Part shown: positions 8,389 through 17,090 of the stretch, piece after piece
Position numbering within the stretch: the first letter of the stretch is position 1
Layout: each line of letters opens with the position of its first letter
Assembly: GCF_042665595.1 (NCBI RefSeq)
Contig: NZ_JBHTCT010000011.1
Coordinates: 192,810 to 256,809, forward strand
DNA from: Bhargavaea changchunensis
GTDB lineage: Bacteria; Bacillota; Bacilli; Bacillales_A; Planococcaceae
Length of the DNA: 64,000 nt
Reading direction: 5' to 3'
The notes under the pieces: model-generated
Told to the model about the DNA's origin: nothing
The model's database searches: none
Seen by the model: only the letters and a program-made list of their open reading frames with translations
Position numbers and translations under genes: made by a program

Positions 8389-10653
8389 TCAGGATCGCAG
8401 GCTTTCCTCCACATACGGTCTTGTGATCGACTTGTCACTTTTAAGAAGCTCTTCGGGTGTTCCGGTGAAGAGAATGTTGCCGCCCGCACTGCCTCCTCCG
8501 GGGCCCAGTTCGATCAGGTAATCTGCCCGCTTCATGACATCCAGGCGATGCTCGACCAAAAACAGGCTGTTTCCTTCATCGACAAGCTGATGAAACAGGT
8601 CCATCAGCTTTAGCGTATCATCGGGATGGAGCCCTTCGGTCGGCTCGTCCATGATGAAAACGGCACCTTTCTCATTCAGATGACTCGCCAGTTTCACCCG
8701 CTGCAGCTCACCGCCTGAGAGGGTGGACATCGATTGGTTCAGACGGATATAGCCGAGTCCTACCCGATCAAGCGAGATGAGCTGTTCCTTGAACGGTTCG
8801 CTCTCGAAGAAAACGATGGCTTCCTGTACTGACATGCCCATCACATCGGCAATTGACTTTCCGTCCACCCGGTACTGAAGTACTTCGGGTGCATACCGGG
8901 TGCCGTCACACACTTCACAGACTGTTTCGATCGGGTCCATAAAATGCATGCCGGTCACGATGATGCCTTTTCCGCCGCAGGCAGGGCAGGCCCCTTTGGA
9001 ATTAAAGCTGAACAGGGAGGCTGGCGCACCGGTTTCTTTGGCAAACCGTTTCCGGATGTCATCGGAGATGTCCAGATAGGTTGCCGGTGTCGAGCGGGAT
9101 GTGGCTCCGATGGCTTTCTGGCTGATGGAGACGATCGGGCCTGTCCAATCCTGCTGAAACAGCTGCATCAGTGAACTTTTTCCGGATCCGGCCACGCCGG
9201 CGATCACTGTCAGCACGCCAAGGGGAAGATCAACCGTTACACGATTCAGATTGTGCAGTGAAGCTTGTTCGAGCCGGTGCCATCCTGCAGGCGTCCGTGG
9301 CCTGTTATTCAGAGGAACAGACTGCCGAAGAGACCGGCCGGTCAGCGTGCCGGATGCCAGGAGGTCCGTGTAGCTCCCGGTAAAAACTACCTCACCGCCA
9401 TGTTCGCCGGCATGCGGTCCCATCTCGATGACGTGATCCGCCAGCCTGATGATTTCGGGATGATGCTCGACAATCAGTACGGTATTTCCATGGTCCCGCA
9501 GCTTCAACAGTGATTTGATCAGGCGTCTGATGTCAGAGTGATGAAGTCCGGCACTTGGCTCGTCAAATACGTACACCATATCAGTAAGCGAAGAATTAAT
9601 GTATTTTGCAATTTTCGTCCGCTGTGCTTCTCCTCCGGACAATGTGCTGACGCCGCGGCTGAGCGTCAGGTAACCGAGGCCGATGTCGACAAGAGCTCGT
9701 AGCCGGAGTTCCAATTCCTTTTGGAGATCTCTTGCAATCGGATTGGAGATGGACCGGATAAATGGGACGGTCTCATCTATAGGCAACGCTACGACATCAG
9801 CAATGCTCTTGCCGTCGATTTTGCAGCTCCGCACTTTTTCATTGACCCGTGTGCCGCCGCATTCGGGGCACTCGTATGTCGTCACCATCTGGTCAAGCAC
9901 TTTCTGGTGGCGCTTGCCCTCTTTCTGGGTGATAACGCTCCTGTACATACGGGGGACGATGCCTTCGAACTTCGCGGATTTGGGCCAGTTATCCGGCGGA
10001 TTCTTGAGCTTGATCTGCGGGGAGTAAAGGAACAGCTCCAATTCTTCCGGAGAGTAGTCGCGGATTTTCTTGTCCAGATCAAACAGCCCGCTGTAGGCAT
10101 ACCGTTTCCATCGCCAGGCGCCCGTAGTGAAGGCGGGGAAATGGATGACTCCCTCATCATTCAGGGATTTATCGAAGTCGATCAGCCGGTGAACATCCAG
10201 ATCCGTCACTTCACCGATGCCCTCGCAACGCGGACACATGCCCGACGGGTGATTAAAGGAAAAGGCATCGGAGTAGCCGATGAATGGCCGGCCAATGCGG
10301 GAATAGAGCAGACGGAGCTGGGCGTAGATATCCGTATAAGTCCCCACGGTCGACCGGGAATTTTGGGCGGGTTTCTTCTGATCAAGAATGATCGTCACCG
10401 GAAGGTTCTCGATCCTGCCGACCCGTGGCCTTCCGTACTTCGGAAGGTATTGTTGGACGAAGCTCGGAAAGGTTTCGTTCAGTTCCCTTCTGGATTCGGC
10501 GGCAATCGTATCCAGGCAGAGGGAAGACTTGCCGGAACCGGAGACCCCGGTGAAAACGGTGATTTTCTTTTTTGGCAGATCCACTGATACGTCTTTCAGG
10601 TTATTTTCATTTGCATGGATGATACGGATGACTTCTTGGCTGACGGATGGCAT
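8389..10653 (-). CDS. UvrA paralogue (short UvrA-like ABC ATPase)
   Basis: This 754-residue protein has two ABC ATPase halves. The Walker A motifs are GVSGSGKSS near the N-terminus and GVAGSGKSS near residue 490. The ABC signatures are LSGGEAQRTK and LSGGELQRVK. The Zn-binding pairs (CPRCEG, CPECGG, CPACGG...CEVCDG) are present. It is about 190 residues shorter than canonical UvrA (~940), as in the class II UvrA paralogues that lack the UvrB-binding insert and often accompany drug-resistance or antibiotic loci. The ATG at 10653 follows AAGGAGTG. A role in DNA damage or drug tolerance is inference; the true uvrA is presumably elsewhere. Confidence 0.88.
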   Translation of the reverse strand: MPSVSQEVIRIIHANENNLKDVSVDLPKKKITVFTGVSGSGKSSLCLDTIAAESRRELNETFPSFVQQYLPKYGRPRVGRIENLPVTIILDQKKPAQNSRSTVGTYTDIYAQLRLLYSRIGRPFIGYSDAFSFNHPSGMCPRCEGIGEVTDLDVHRLIDFDKSLNDEGVIHFPAFTTGAWRWKRYAYSGLFDLDKKIRDYSPEELELFLYSPQIKLKNPPDNWPKSAKFEGIVPRMYRSVITQKEGKRHQKVLDQMVTTYECPECGGTRVNEKVRSCKIDGKSIADVVALPIDETVPFIRSISNPIARDLQKELELRLRALVDIGLGYLTLSRGVSTLSGGEAQRTKIAKYINSSLTDMVYVFDEPSAGLHHSDIRRLIKSLLKLRDHGNTVLIVEHHPEIIRLADHVIEMGPHAGEHGGEVVFTGSYTDLLASGTLTGRSLRQSVPLNNRPRTPAGWHRLEQASLHNLNRVTVDLPLGVLTVIAGVAGSGKSSLMQLFQQDWTGPIVSISQKAIGATSRSTPATYLDISDDIRKRFAKETGAPASLFSFNSKGACPACGGKGIIVTGMHFMDPIETVCEVCDGTRYAPEVLQYRVDGKSIADVMGMSVQEAIVFFESEPFKEQLISLDRVGLGYIRLNQSMSTLSGGELQRVKLASHLNEKGAVFIMDEPTEGLHPDDTLKLMDLFHQLVDEGNSLFLVEHRLDVMKRADYLIELGPGGGSAGGNILFTGTPEELLKSDKSITRPYVEESLRS

Positions 10654-10730
10654 GATGACACTCCTTCAAGGCAATCATTATATAAATGTACGTTATAGGA
10701 TACTTTACACGATTCGGAAGGTGATGAAAA

Positions 10731-11302
10731 TTGACGTTGTTTTGCCCGGAAATCTGGCCGGAAGATCCGACGCCTGCAAATGAACGGGATTGCAGGGAAT
10801 GCGGGCTTTATCTGCAGGGGACGAGGATGGTATGGGGCGAAGGGAACCCCGAAGCACCTGTTATGGTCATCCTTGATAACCCCGGGGCACGGGAGGACAG
10901 GGAGGGAAATCCGATCCTATGCGGAACCCGGCAAACCTTCCAGCAGGCCATTCATGAAACCGGATTGGAGAACAAGCTGTTTTATGTGACATATATTCTG
11001 AAGAGAAGACCGATCCGTAAATATAACAAGGAACAAACAAGAGACATCTGCATGCACCGCCATTTGGATGAGCAACTGCGAAAGCACCGGCCGACACTCA
11101 TCCTCTGTCTCGGAAATGTTGCCGTACAATCATTCTTCGGGGATCCTGAAGCGTTGTAAAGGGACTGAGGGGCAGTTGGCATGAAATAAACGGCTACGAA
11201 ACAACCGCAGCCTATCACCCCTTGGCGGTCAGGCGCCGTCCCAATCTCTATAAGCTTTTCCTTGAGGACATGGCGCTCGTTAAACACAGATTGATGAAAT
11301 GA
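10731..11302 (+). pseudogene. Uracil-DNA glycosylase family protein, frameshifted
   Basis: The reading frame from the TTG at 10731 (ribosome binding site GGAAGGTGAT) encodes an N-terminal Cys-x-x-Cys (CRECG), GEGNPEAP and LDNPGARED, as in iron-sulfur family 4/5 uracil-DNA glycosylases. It stops at 11159 after GDPEAL. The missing C-terminus continues in another frame: VKGLRGSWHE, then AAYHPLAVRRRPN, ending at 11302. Restoring one base near 11155 fuses both parts into a protein of about 190 residues. Either the gene is broken by a 1-nt deletion or the sequence has an error. Confidence 0.8.
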
Positions 11303-11304
11303 AA

Positions 11305-11329
11305 AACTGTCCGGCAACGCCGGACAGTT
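11305..11329. terminator. Terminator shared by the UDG gene and ilvA
   Basis: An 11-bp stem AACTGTCCGGC / GCCGGACAGTT with a 3-nt loop lies between the two convergent genes. Confidence 0.75.
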
Positions 11330-11335
11330 ATTAAA

Positions 11336-12604
11336 TCAGATCAGCAGGCCGAAAAGGTAGCTGTCTTTATTCAGTTCTTTGTAAGGGAAGCCTAAGATGT
11401 TCATGCGTTCGATCAGGCCGTTGTAATCTTCGGGATGCTTGATCTCAATACCGACAATCGCCGGTCCGCTTTCTTTGTTGTTTTTCTTTGTGTACTCGAA
11501 CGTCGTAATATCGTCATCCGGACCAAGCACATTGTCCAGGAACTGGCGGAGTGCACCCGCACGCTGAGGGAAGTCGAGAATGAAGTAGTGGAGGAGACCT
11601 TCATGGATCAGGGACTTTTCCCTGATTTCCTGCATGCGGCTGATGTCATTGTTGCCGCCGCTGATCACACAGACGACGGTTTTCCCCTTGATTTCATCCT
11701 TGTATTCATCGAGTGCCGCGATCGGCAAGGCTCCGGCGGGCTCGGCGACGATGGCATGCTCATTGTACAGATCAAGGATTGCGGTACACACCTTTCCTTC
11801 AGGGATAGGGAGGATGTCGTCCACGTATTCGCTGCAGATTTCATAGGTGAGCGTTCCTGGGGTCTGAACGGCAGCTCCGTCAACGAACTTGTCGATGGAA
11901 TCAAGCGGGGTGACCTTTCCTCTCTCTATCGAGGCTTTCATGCTGGCTGCGCCAGCAGGCTCTACACCGATCATTTTTGTCTGCGGCGAGACGTTTTTAA
12001 TATAGGTGGAGAGCCCGGACATCAGGCCGCCTCCGCCGATGGAAGCAAAGACGAAATCAGCAGGCTCTCCGATGTCATTCAGGATCTCGACTGCGACAGT
12101 TCCCTGGCCGGCCATCAGGACCGGATCATCAAAAGGATGGATGAACAGCTGGCCGTGCTCCTTCTTATAGGCCATTGCCTGGGCAGATGATTCGTCGAAC
12201 GTATCACCGGTCAGGATAATCTCGACCTGGTCGCGGCCGAACATTTTCACTTGGCTGATCTTCTGTTTCGGAGTGGTCTGAGGCATGAAGATTTTCCCTT
12301 CGATGCCGAGTTCGGCACATGCAAAGGCGACACCCTGGGCATGGTTTCCGGCACTGGCGCAGACGACGCCTTTTTCACGGGCTTCGTTTTCGACTGATTT
12401 GATTTTGTAATAGGCGCCCCGAAGCTTGAATGACCGGACGTGCTGAAGGTCTTCGCGCTTAACGTACAGCCGGCAGTCATATTTTTCGGAGAGCCGTTTG
12501 TTCAGCTGAAGGGGAGTGTGCTCGACGACTTCTTTCAGCTTCTGGTAGGCGATGAGGATATCCTCCACGTGAAGCAGTTTTGTCCGTTCATTTGTAGCTG
12601 GCAT
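11336..12604 (-). CDS. ilvA: Threonine dehydratase (biosynthetic)
   Basis: This PLP enzyme deaminates threonine to 2-oxobutyrate, the first step of isoleucine synthesis. The PLP lysine motif SFKLRGAYYK is near residue 50. CASAGNHAQG and the phosphate-binding segment SIGGGGLMSG follow. The C-terminal ~85 residues form an ACT-like regulatory domain (HYFILDFPQRAGALRQFL...). The 422-residue length fits the short Bacillus-type enzyme. The ATG at 12604 fits the upstream AAAGGT better than the GTG at 12613. No T-box leader is visible, and the gene is not next to ilvBCD. Confidence 0.95.
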   Translation of the reverse strand: MPATNERTKLLHVEDILIAYQKLKEVVEHTPLQLNKRLSEKYDCRLYVKREDLQHVRSFKLRGAYYKIKSVENEAREKGVVCASAGNHAQGVAFACAELGIEGKIFMPQTTPKQKISQVKMFGRDQVEIILTGDTFDESSAQAMAYKKEHGQLFIHPFDDPVLMAGQGTVAVEILNDIGEPADFVFASIGGGGLMSGLSTYIKNVSPQTKMIGVEPAGAASMKASIERGKVTPLDSIDKFVDGAAVQTPGTLTYEICSEYVDDILPIPEGKVCTAILDLYNEHAIVAEPAGALPIAALDEYKDEIKGKTVVCVISGGNNDISRMQEIREKSLIHEGLLHYFILDFPQRAGALRQFLDNVLGPDDDITTFEYTKKNNKESGPAIVGIEIKHPEDYNGLIERMNILGFPYKELNKDSYLFGLLI

Positions 12605-12723
12605 CCATAACACGACCTTTTTTTGAAATTGAATGGTTTTATTCTATCATGTATAAACCTAAATCTCACTGTAATTTTCAAAAGATTCGAGTACAATTAT
12701 ATCCCGGAAAACTAGCCATAAAA

Positions 12724-12738
12724 TAGAAAGCGCTTGCA
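12724..12738. promoter_or_regulatory. cre-like site upstream of kynU
   Basis: TAGAAAGCGCTTGCA matches the CcpA catabolite-responsive element consensus WTGNAANCGNWNNCW at all fixed positions but one. It lies 53 bp before the kynU start, downstream of where a promoter would be expected, which would suit repression by carbon sources. Confidence 0.45.
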
Positions 12739-12790
12739 AGGTTCATGGCATTGCCGTACAGTCGGAGTAAATAGCAAAGGGGGACACGGA

Positions 12791-14065
12791 ATGGCGAAAA
12801 GGACTTTGGAAGAGGCAAGGGAACTTGACCTGCAGGACAGCCTCAAGGATTTCCGGGAGGAATTCTACATACAGCCGGAAACGATTTACATGGACGGAAA
12901 TTCGCTTGGACTGATGTCCCGCCGGGCGGAGCGTGCACTGCTCGATCTGATGGATTCCTGGAAAGCGCATGGCATCAACGGCTGGACAGGAGGAGAGCGT
13001 CCCTGGTTTTATCTTCCGGAGGAACTCTCCGCTAAAATGGCGCCCTTTGTCGGGGCCAAACCAGAAGAGGTGATGGTGACCGGATCGACCACCTCCAACC
13101 TGCACCAGATCCTGGCCACATTCTTCAGGCCGGAGGGGAAAAGGACAAAGATCCTGGCAGACGAACTCAATTTTCCGAGTGATATTTACGCGATCAAAAG
13201 CCAGCTGGAGCTCCGCGGCCTGGATCCCGCCGAACATCTGATCAGTGTGAAGAGCCGGGACGGCCATCTGATCGAGGAAGAGGACATCATCAGCGCCATG
13301 TCGGATGAAATCGCCGTTGCGATCCTGCCGTCGGTGCTATATCGGAGCGGTCAGGTCCTGGATATTTCTACACTGACAGAAGCGGCACGCCGCAACGGCA
13401 TCCTGATCGGATTCGACCTCTGCCACTCGGTCGGTGCGATGGAGCATGCCCTTCATGATTGGGACGCCGACTTCGCCTTCTGGTGCACCTACAAATACCT
13501 GAACGGCGGTCCGGGCTCGACAGGAGGGCTTTTCATCCATGAACGCCACTTCGGTACCGCTCCAGGTCTTGCCGGCTGGTTTGGCTCAGATAAGAAAAAA
13601 CAGTTTGATATGGAACATGATATGACTGCCGCTGCACATGCAGGTGCTTATCAGGTTGGGACTCCGAACCTTTTCAGCATGGCACCGCTTGCCGGTTCGC
13701 TGGAACTGTTCGAAGAAGCGGGGCTCAGTGCCCTGCGGGAAAAGTCACTCAGGCTGACGCGTTTTATGATGGATCTGGCAGACCAAGAATTGGGCGGCTA
13801 TGGTTTCAATATGGTAAATCCCAAGGAAGATGCGCGGCGGGGAGGCCATGTCTATCTGGAACATGAAGAGGCTGCACGTATCTGCAGTGCGTTGAAGGCG
13901 GAAGGCGTCATTCCTGATTTTAGAGCACCAAAGGGGATCCGGCTGGCGCCGGCCGCACTTTATAACTCATTTGAGGAAGTCTATGAAACGATCCAGATCC
14001 TGAAGAAGATCATGGATGAGGAAGCCTACAAGAAGTTTGAGAACAAGCGCGGCATCGTCGCCTGA
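12791..14065 (+). CDS. kynU: Kynureninase
   Basis: This PLP enzyme cleaves kynurenine to anthranilate and alanine. The 424-residue sequence has the N-terminal YMDGNSLG signature and the PLP lysine in FWCTYKYLNGGPG. The C-terminal segment GVIPDFRAPKGIRLAPAALY is also characteristic. The ATG at 12791 follows AAAGGGGGA; an in-frame upstream start would add an unlikely 19 residues. It is the first gene of a tight kynU-kynA-kynB operon with 17- and 15-bp gaps. A cre-like site lies upstream. Confidence 0.96.
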   Translation: MAKRTLEEARELDLQDSLKDFREEFYIQPETIYMDGNSLGLMSRRAERALLDLMDSWKAHGINGWTGGERPWFYLPEELSAKMAPFVGAKPEEVMVTGSTTSNLHQILATFFRPEGKRTKILADELNFPSDIYAIKSQLELRGLDPAEHLISVKSRDGHLIEEEDIISAMSDEIAVAILPSVLYRSGQVLDISTLTEAARRNGILIGFDLCHSVGAMEHALHDWDADFAFWCTYKYLNGGPGSTGGLFIHERHFGTAPGLAGWFGSDKKKQFDMEHDMTAAAHAGAYQVGTPNLFSMAPLAGSLELFEEAGLSALREKSLRLTRFMMDLADQELGGYGFNMVNPKEDARRGGHVYLEHEEAARICSALKAEGVIPDFRAPKGIRLAPAALYNSFEEVYETIQILKKIMDEEAYKKFENKRGIVA

Positions 14066-14082
14066 CAAAGGAGGGGCGGGCA

Positions 14083-14937
14083 ATGCCCAAGAAAATTTCC
14101 GATCTGAAAAAAGCGCTCGAACAGGAAAAAGACATCCATACGGATTTCAGGGACTCGATGACCTACGGAGAGTACCTGTCACTCGACAAAGTGCTTTCTT
14201 CACAAAACCGGCTGTCCGGACATCATGACGAAATGCTGTTCATCATCATCCATCAGGTGAGCGAGCTCTGGATGAAACTGATTCTGCATGAGCTCCTGTC
14301 CGCCATTGAAGACATCGGAAAAGACGATATGCAGCCCGCATTCAAAAAGCTGGCTAGGGTATCAAAAATTCAGTCCCAGATCATCCAGGCCTGGGATGTG
14401 CTGTCGACGATGACCCCGGCGGAATACCTGGAATTCCGGGACAGCCTCGGCAGGGCCTCCGGTTTTCAGTCGTACCAATACCGGCTGATCGAGTTTGCGC
14501 TCGGCTACAAGTCGGAGGCCATACTAAAAATCTATGAAAAAGCTCCTGCCGTGCATCAGGAGCTTCAGGAAGCCTACCGGGCGCCGGGCCTCTACGATGC
14601 GGCGATCGGAGCGCTGGCGAGGGCAGGTTTCCCGATTAATCCCGAACTGATCGGCCGGGACTATACGGTCGTCTATGCCGGAGATCCCACAGTGGCGGAT
14701 GCCTGGGAAGAGGTATATCGGGATGTCGGCCGTTACTGGGATTTGTACCAGCTGGCGGAGAAAATGGTTGATGTAGAAGACTGGCTCCAGCAGTGGCGTT
14801 TCCGCCATATGAAAACAGTGGAGCGTATCATCGGGTTCAAGAAAGGCACGGGCGGATCTTCAGGTGTCGGCTACTTGAGGCAAGTGCTGGACCACCGGTT
14901 CTTCCCGGAATTGTGGGATCTGAGGACCACACTCTAG
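14083..14937 (+). CDS. kynA: Tryptophan 2,3-dioxygenase
   Basis: This heme enzyme opens the indole ring of tryptophan to give N-formylkynurenine, the first step of the pathway in this operon. The 284-residue protein carries the family segments YLSLDKVLSSQNRLSG, HDEMLFIIIHQVSELWMKL and RASGFQSYQYRLIEFALG. The C-terminal RFRHMKTVERIIGFKKGTGG holds the heme-ligand His and the substrate loop. The ribosome binding site AAAGGAGGGG precedes the ATG. Confidence 0.96.
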   Translation: MPKKISDLKKALEQEKDIHTDFRDSMTYGEYLSLDKVLSSQNRLSGHHDEMLFIIIHQVSELWMKLILHELLSAIEDIGKDDMQPAFKKLARVSKIQSQIIQAWDVLSTMTPAEYLEFRDSLGRASGFQSYQYRLIEFALGYKSEAILKIYEKAPAVHQELQEAYRAPGLYDAAIGALARAGFPINPELIGRDYTVVYAGDPTVADAWEEVYRDVGRYWDLYQLAEKMVDVEDWLQQWRFRHMKTVERIIGFKKGTGGSSGVGYLRQVLDHRFFPELWDLRTTL

Positions 14938-14952
14938 AAGGAGGGGGATAGG

Positions 14953-15582
14953 ATGGAAAAAAGACGTTGGATTGATATTACCCAGCCCCTTACGAACGGC
15001 ATGGCGCACTGGCCGGGAGACACGCCATTCCGCTTTGAGCTCGGTGTCACGAAAGAGCAGAGCGGATCGGTCAACATCGGGGAAATCCGCACGAGCCTCC
15101 ATATGGGTACTCATGCTGACGCACCATTCCATTTTGATGAGAATGGAAAGAGACTTCATGAACTGGACGTGAACACTTACATCGGCAAGGCGAAAATCAT
15201 CGATGTGACAATTCACCCCTCACTCGGACGAAGCGAACTGGAAGGCTACAACCTGGATGGCGTGGAGCGATTACTCCTTAAAACATCAGGAACGAACAAT
15301 CCATTTGTGTTCCCGGAGTCGTTTATCGAACTCCGGCCGGATATCGGTCCTTATCTCAAGGAAAAAGGAATCTTCCTTCTCGGCATTGATGTGCCTTCTG
15401 TAGACCGCACAGACAGCAAGAATCTGCCGACCCACCATTCACTTGGCGACAACGGCATCCATATTGTAGAGAATCTGATGCTCGCTGATGTGGAACCGGG
15501 CGATTATGAATTTATTGCATTGCCGCTTGCCATCCAAGATGCTGATGGAAGTCCTGTAAGGGCAGTCATCAGAAGAATTTAA
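14953..15582 (+). CDS. kynB: Kynurenine formamidase
   Basis: This enzyme hydrolyses N-formylkynurenine to kynurenine, the step between KynA and KynU. The 209-residue cyclase-family protein has the metal-binding motif HMGTHADAPFHF (HxGTHxDxPxH) at about residues 52-63, and later GIDVPSVDRTDSKNLPTHH. The ATG follows AAGGAGGGGG, 15 bp after kynA. It is the last gene before the terminator. Confidence 0.95.
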   Translation: MEKRRWIDITQPLTNGMAHWPGDTPFRFELGVTKEQSGSVNIGEIRTSLHMGTHADAPFHFDENGKRLHELDVNTYIGKAKIIDVTIHPSLGRSELEGYNLDGVERLLLKTSGTNNPFVFPESFIELRPDIGPYLKEKGIFLLGIDVPSVDRTDSKNLPTHHSLGDNGIHIVENLMLADVEPGDYEFIALPLAIQDADGSPVRAVIRRI

Positions 15583-15590
15583 AACATAAC

Positions 15591-15634
15591 CGGCTGAAGA
15601 GGGGTTCAAGCCCGTAGCTCCAGCCGATTTTTTT
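15591..15634 (+). terminator. Terminator of the kynUAB operon
   Basis: The stem CGGCTGAAG ... CTCCAGCCG has an inner GGGG/CCC pairing and is followed by eight nucleotides of which seven are T. Confidence 0.85.
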
Positions 15635-15669
15635 GTCGTTGCTCACAAAAAAACTTTTTGTCAACCCGG

Positions 15670-15699
15670 TTGACGATGGTGAAAAATAATTGGTAAGGT
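15670..15699 (+). promoter_or_regulatory. Putative promoter of an orphan small RNA
   Basis: TTGACG at 15670-15675 and an extended -10 element TGGTAAGGT (TAAGGT at 15694-15699) are 18 bp apart. No protein gene follows on this strand before the terminator at 15802. Confidence 0.45.
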
Positions 15700-15705
15700 T
15701 AGAGA

Positions 15706-15849
15706 ATCGGCGTTTCCAAAGGGAAGGAGTTCTTCTGCGGGGGCTTCACGTCAAAGAACTGCTCCGGTAGAGGCCGCAACTTCAAGAAACTGATTGATGA
15801 CAAAGGCTGCAGGCCGGATTCCGCTCCGCCCTGCAGTCTTTCTGATTTT
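15706..15849 (+). ncRNA. Candidate orphan small RNA
   Basis: About 140 bp lie between a plausible promoter and a strong terminator, with no open frame of note. The interior can fold: GGAGTTCTT (15726-15734) can pair with AAGAACTGCTCC, and GCGGGGGCTTC with GAGGCCGC. The stretch AGAGGCCGCAACTTCAAGA resembles the 5' core of a lysine riboswitch, but the rest of that riboswitch is absent and no plus-strand gene follows. It could be a stand-alone sRNA or a riboswitch remnant. Confidence 0.4.
15802..15849 (+). terminator. Terminator of the candidate small RNA
   Basis: A long stem, AAAGGCTGCAGG with CCTGCAGTCTTT, encloses an inner CGGA/TCCG pairing. It is followed by TCTGATTTT. It lies just before the stop of a minus-strand gene, which it might also serve. 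Confidence 0.75.
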
Positions 15850-15855
15850 ATGGGA

Positions 15856-16149
15856 TCAAGGGAACGGGACGATCGCCCATCCGAGGAAGAAGATTACGCC
15901 TGTGAAAAGTATCAGGAACAGTGCAATTCCGATTCCCCACAGGCCAAGCGGCCGGCTATTTTTGCCGACCAGTGAAACGAGTCCCGAAATAATGATCACG
16001 GAAATCCACAATGACATCTGATTCGTGAATGATGAATCATATCCGGATAACAGGGTGATGTTCAGAAGTGCTAATGCAAGGATTCCTATGATGACACTGA
16101 ACCATCCGAATACCTGAAATGATATATGCTTTACTCTGTCCAATTCCAC
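15856..16149 (-). CDS. Small membrane protein, three predicted helices
   Basis: This 97-residue hydrophobic protein has membrane segments at about residues 10-33, 45-62 and 72-95. I do not recognise a family. Its start overlaps the end of the anti-sigma-like gene by 19 bp, so the two are almost certainly translated from one mRNA and may work together at the membrane. Confidence 0.65.
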   Translation of the reverse strand: MELDRVKHISFQVFGWFSVIIGILALALLNITLLSGYDSSFTNQMSLWISVIIISGLVSLVGKNSRPLGLWGIGIALFLILFTGVIFFLGWAIVPFP

Positions 16150-17090
16150 AGTTTCACCTCACCCAATTTCATATACCGGATCAGCTCCAAATCTTTCAGT
16201 GCCCCGACCTCTTGCTTAGGTCCGGAGATCACCGCACCATATGCAGCAAAGCCATTTTCCTCGATAAAAGCTATCCGTTCCTTGAGTTCCAGGTTTTTAT
16301 GGGAAGAAACTTCAACTGAAAGGTCCTCATACGGCTCAATTTCCTTAAGCAGCTGAAGGAACGTCTCTTCGTGTGACATTGAATCCCGGAAAGGTGACCA
16401 GTATGTCTGGTCAGGCTGTACCGGGTAACCGATCGGGGAAACGACATCACCATCCGTGCTAAGCATCTCATCTTCGGTTCCGGTGTAGATCGCCGCCCAG
16501 AGAACATCGGTGCCCTGCAACTCTTTTCTTATATCGGTCACCTTATAGAGATCATTGAATGATACGTAGGCTTCGACAACGGTTTCGTCAGGCAGTCCTT
16601 CAAGTACCTGCCACTCCTGTTCACTGTTGAATTCCGGCACCCCCTGTGCCGGATGGACGAGCCACTGATTGGTCTGTGTGGGGTACTTCGGCGGCGTCCT
16701 TTCCAGATCCGAGGACACATCCATGTCCACAAGATCATCAAAGACAAAATGAAGATCATAATGGCGTACCGGATATTGCTCGCTGCCGACTTGTTTATAC
16801 TGATCAAATGACAGATCCATGGAGAACAGGGAGAAATCCATGTCAAATTCCAATTCTTCCAGAGCGGTGTTCGGTTCGGTGAGATAGAGCACTTTGCTGG
16901 CCGTATCCATCAATGTGGTTGATTTTGTTCCGAATGCATAAAAGACAAAGGTCAGTATATAGCTTGTCGGCACGATGAGAAGAGCTAAACTGAGTGTCGC
17001 CAGAAGCAGTTTAAGCCTGGATGCAGTCACTGTTTTCCCGGTTGGTGCAGCTTTTTTTGCAAAGCCGTTTCGTTCATTGCCCAGGTTCAT
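16131..17090 (-). CDS. Sigma-factor-regulator-like membrane protein (Sigma_reg_N/C type)
   Basis: This 319-residue protein has a short basic N-terminus, one membrane helix at about residues 28-52 and a large extracytoplasmic part. The C-terminal region (VVEAYVSFNDLYKVTDI, then GTDVLWAAIYTG and GYPVQPDQTYW) resembles the C-terminal domain of Bacillus anti-sigma proteins such as YhdL. The ATG follows AGGAGG with 9-nt spacing. No ECF sigma factor gene lies next to it; upstream is only the glmS leader on the other strand. It is either an orphan regulator or acts on a distant sigma factor. The family call is from memory of the domain pattern. Confidence 0.65.
   Translation of the reverse strand: MNLGNERNGFAKKAAPTGKTVTASRLKLLLATLSLALLIVPTSYILTFVFYAFGTKSTTLMDTASKVLYLTEPNTALEELEFDMDFSLFSMDLSFDQYKQVGSEQYPVRHYDLHFVFDDLVDMDVSSDLERTPPKYPTQTNQWLVHPAQGVPEFNSEQEWQVLEGLPDETVVEAYVSFNDLYKVTDIRKELQGTDVLWAAIYTGTEDEMLSTDGDVVSPIGYPVQPDQTYWSPFRDSMSHEETFLQLLKEIEPYEDLSVEVSSHKNLELKERIAFIEENGFAAYGAVISGPKQEVGALKDLELIRYMKLGEVKLWNWTE

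Noticed and set aside
15760..15800. Lysine riboswitch
   Set aside because: Only the short 5' core-like stretch is present. The long helical arms and a downstream lysine gene are missing, so it is listed only as a candidate small RNA.
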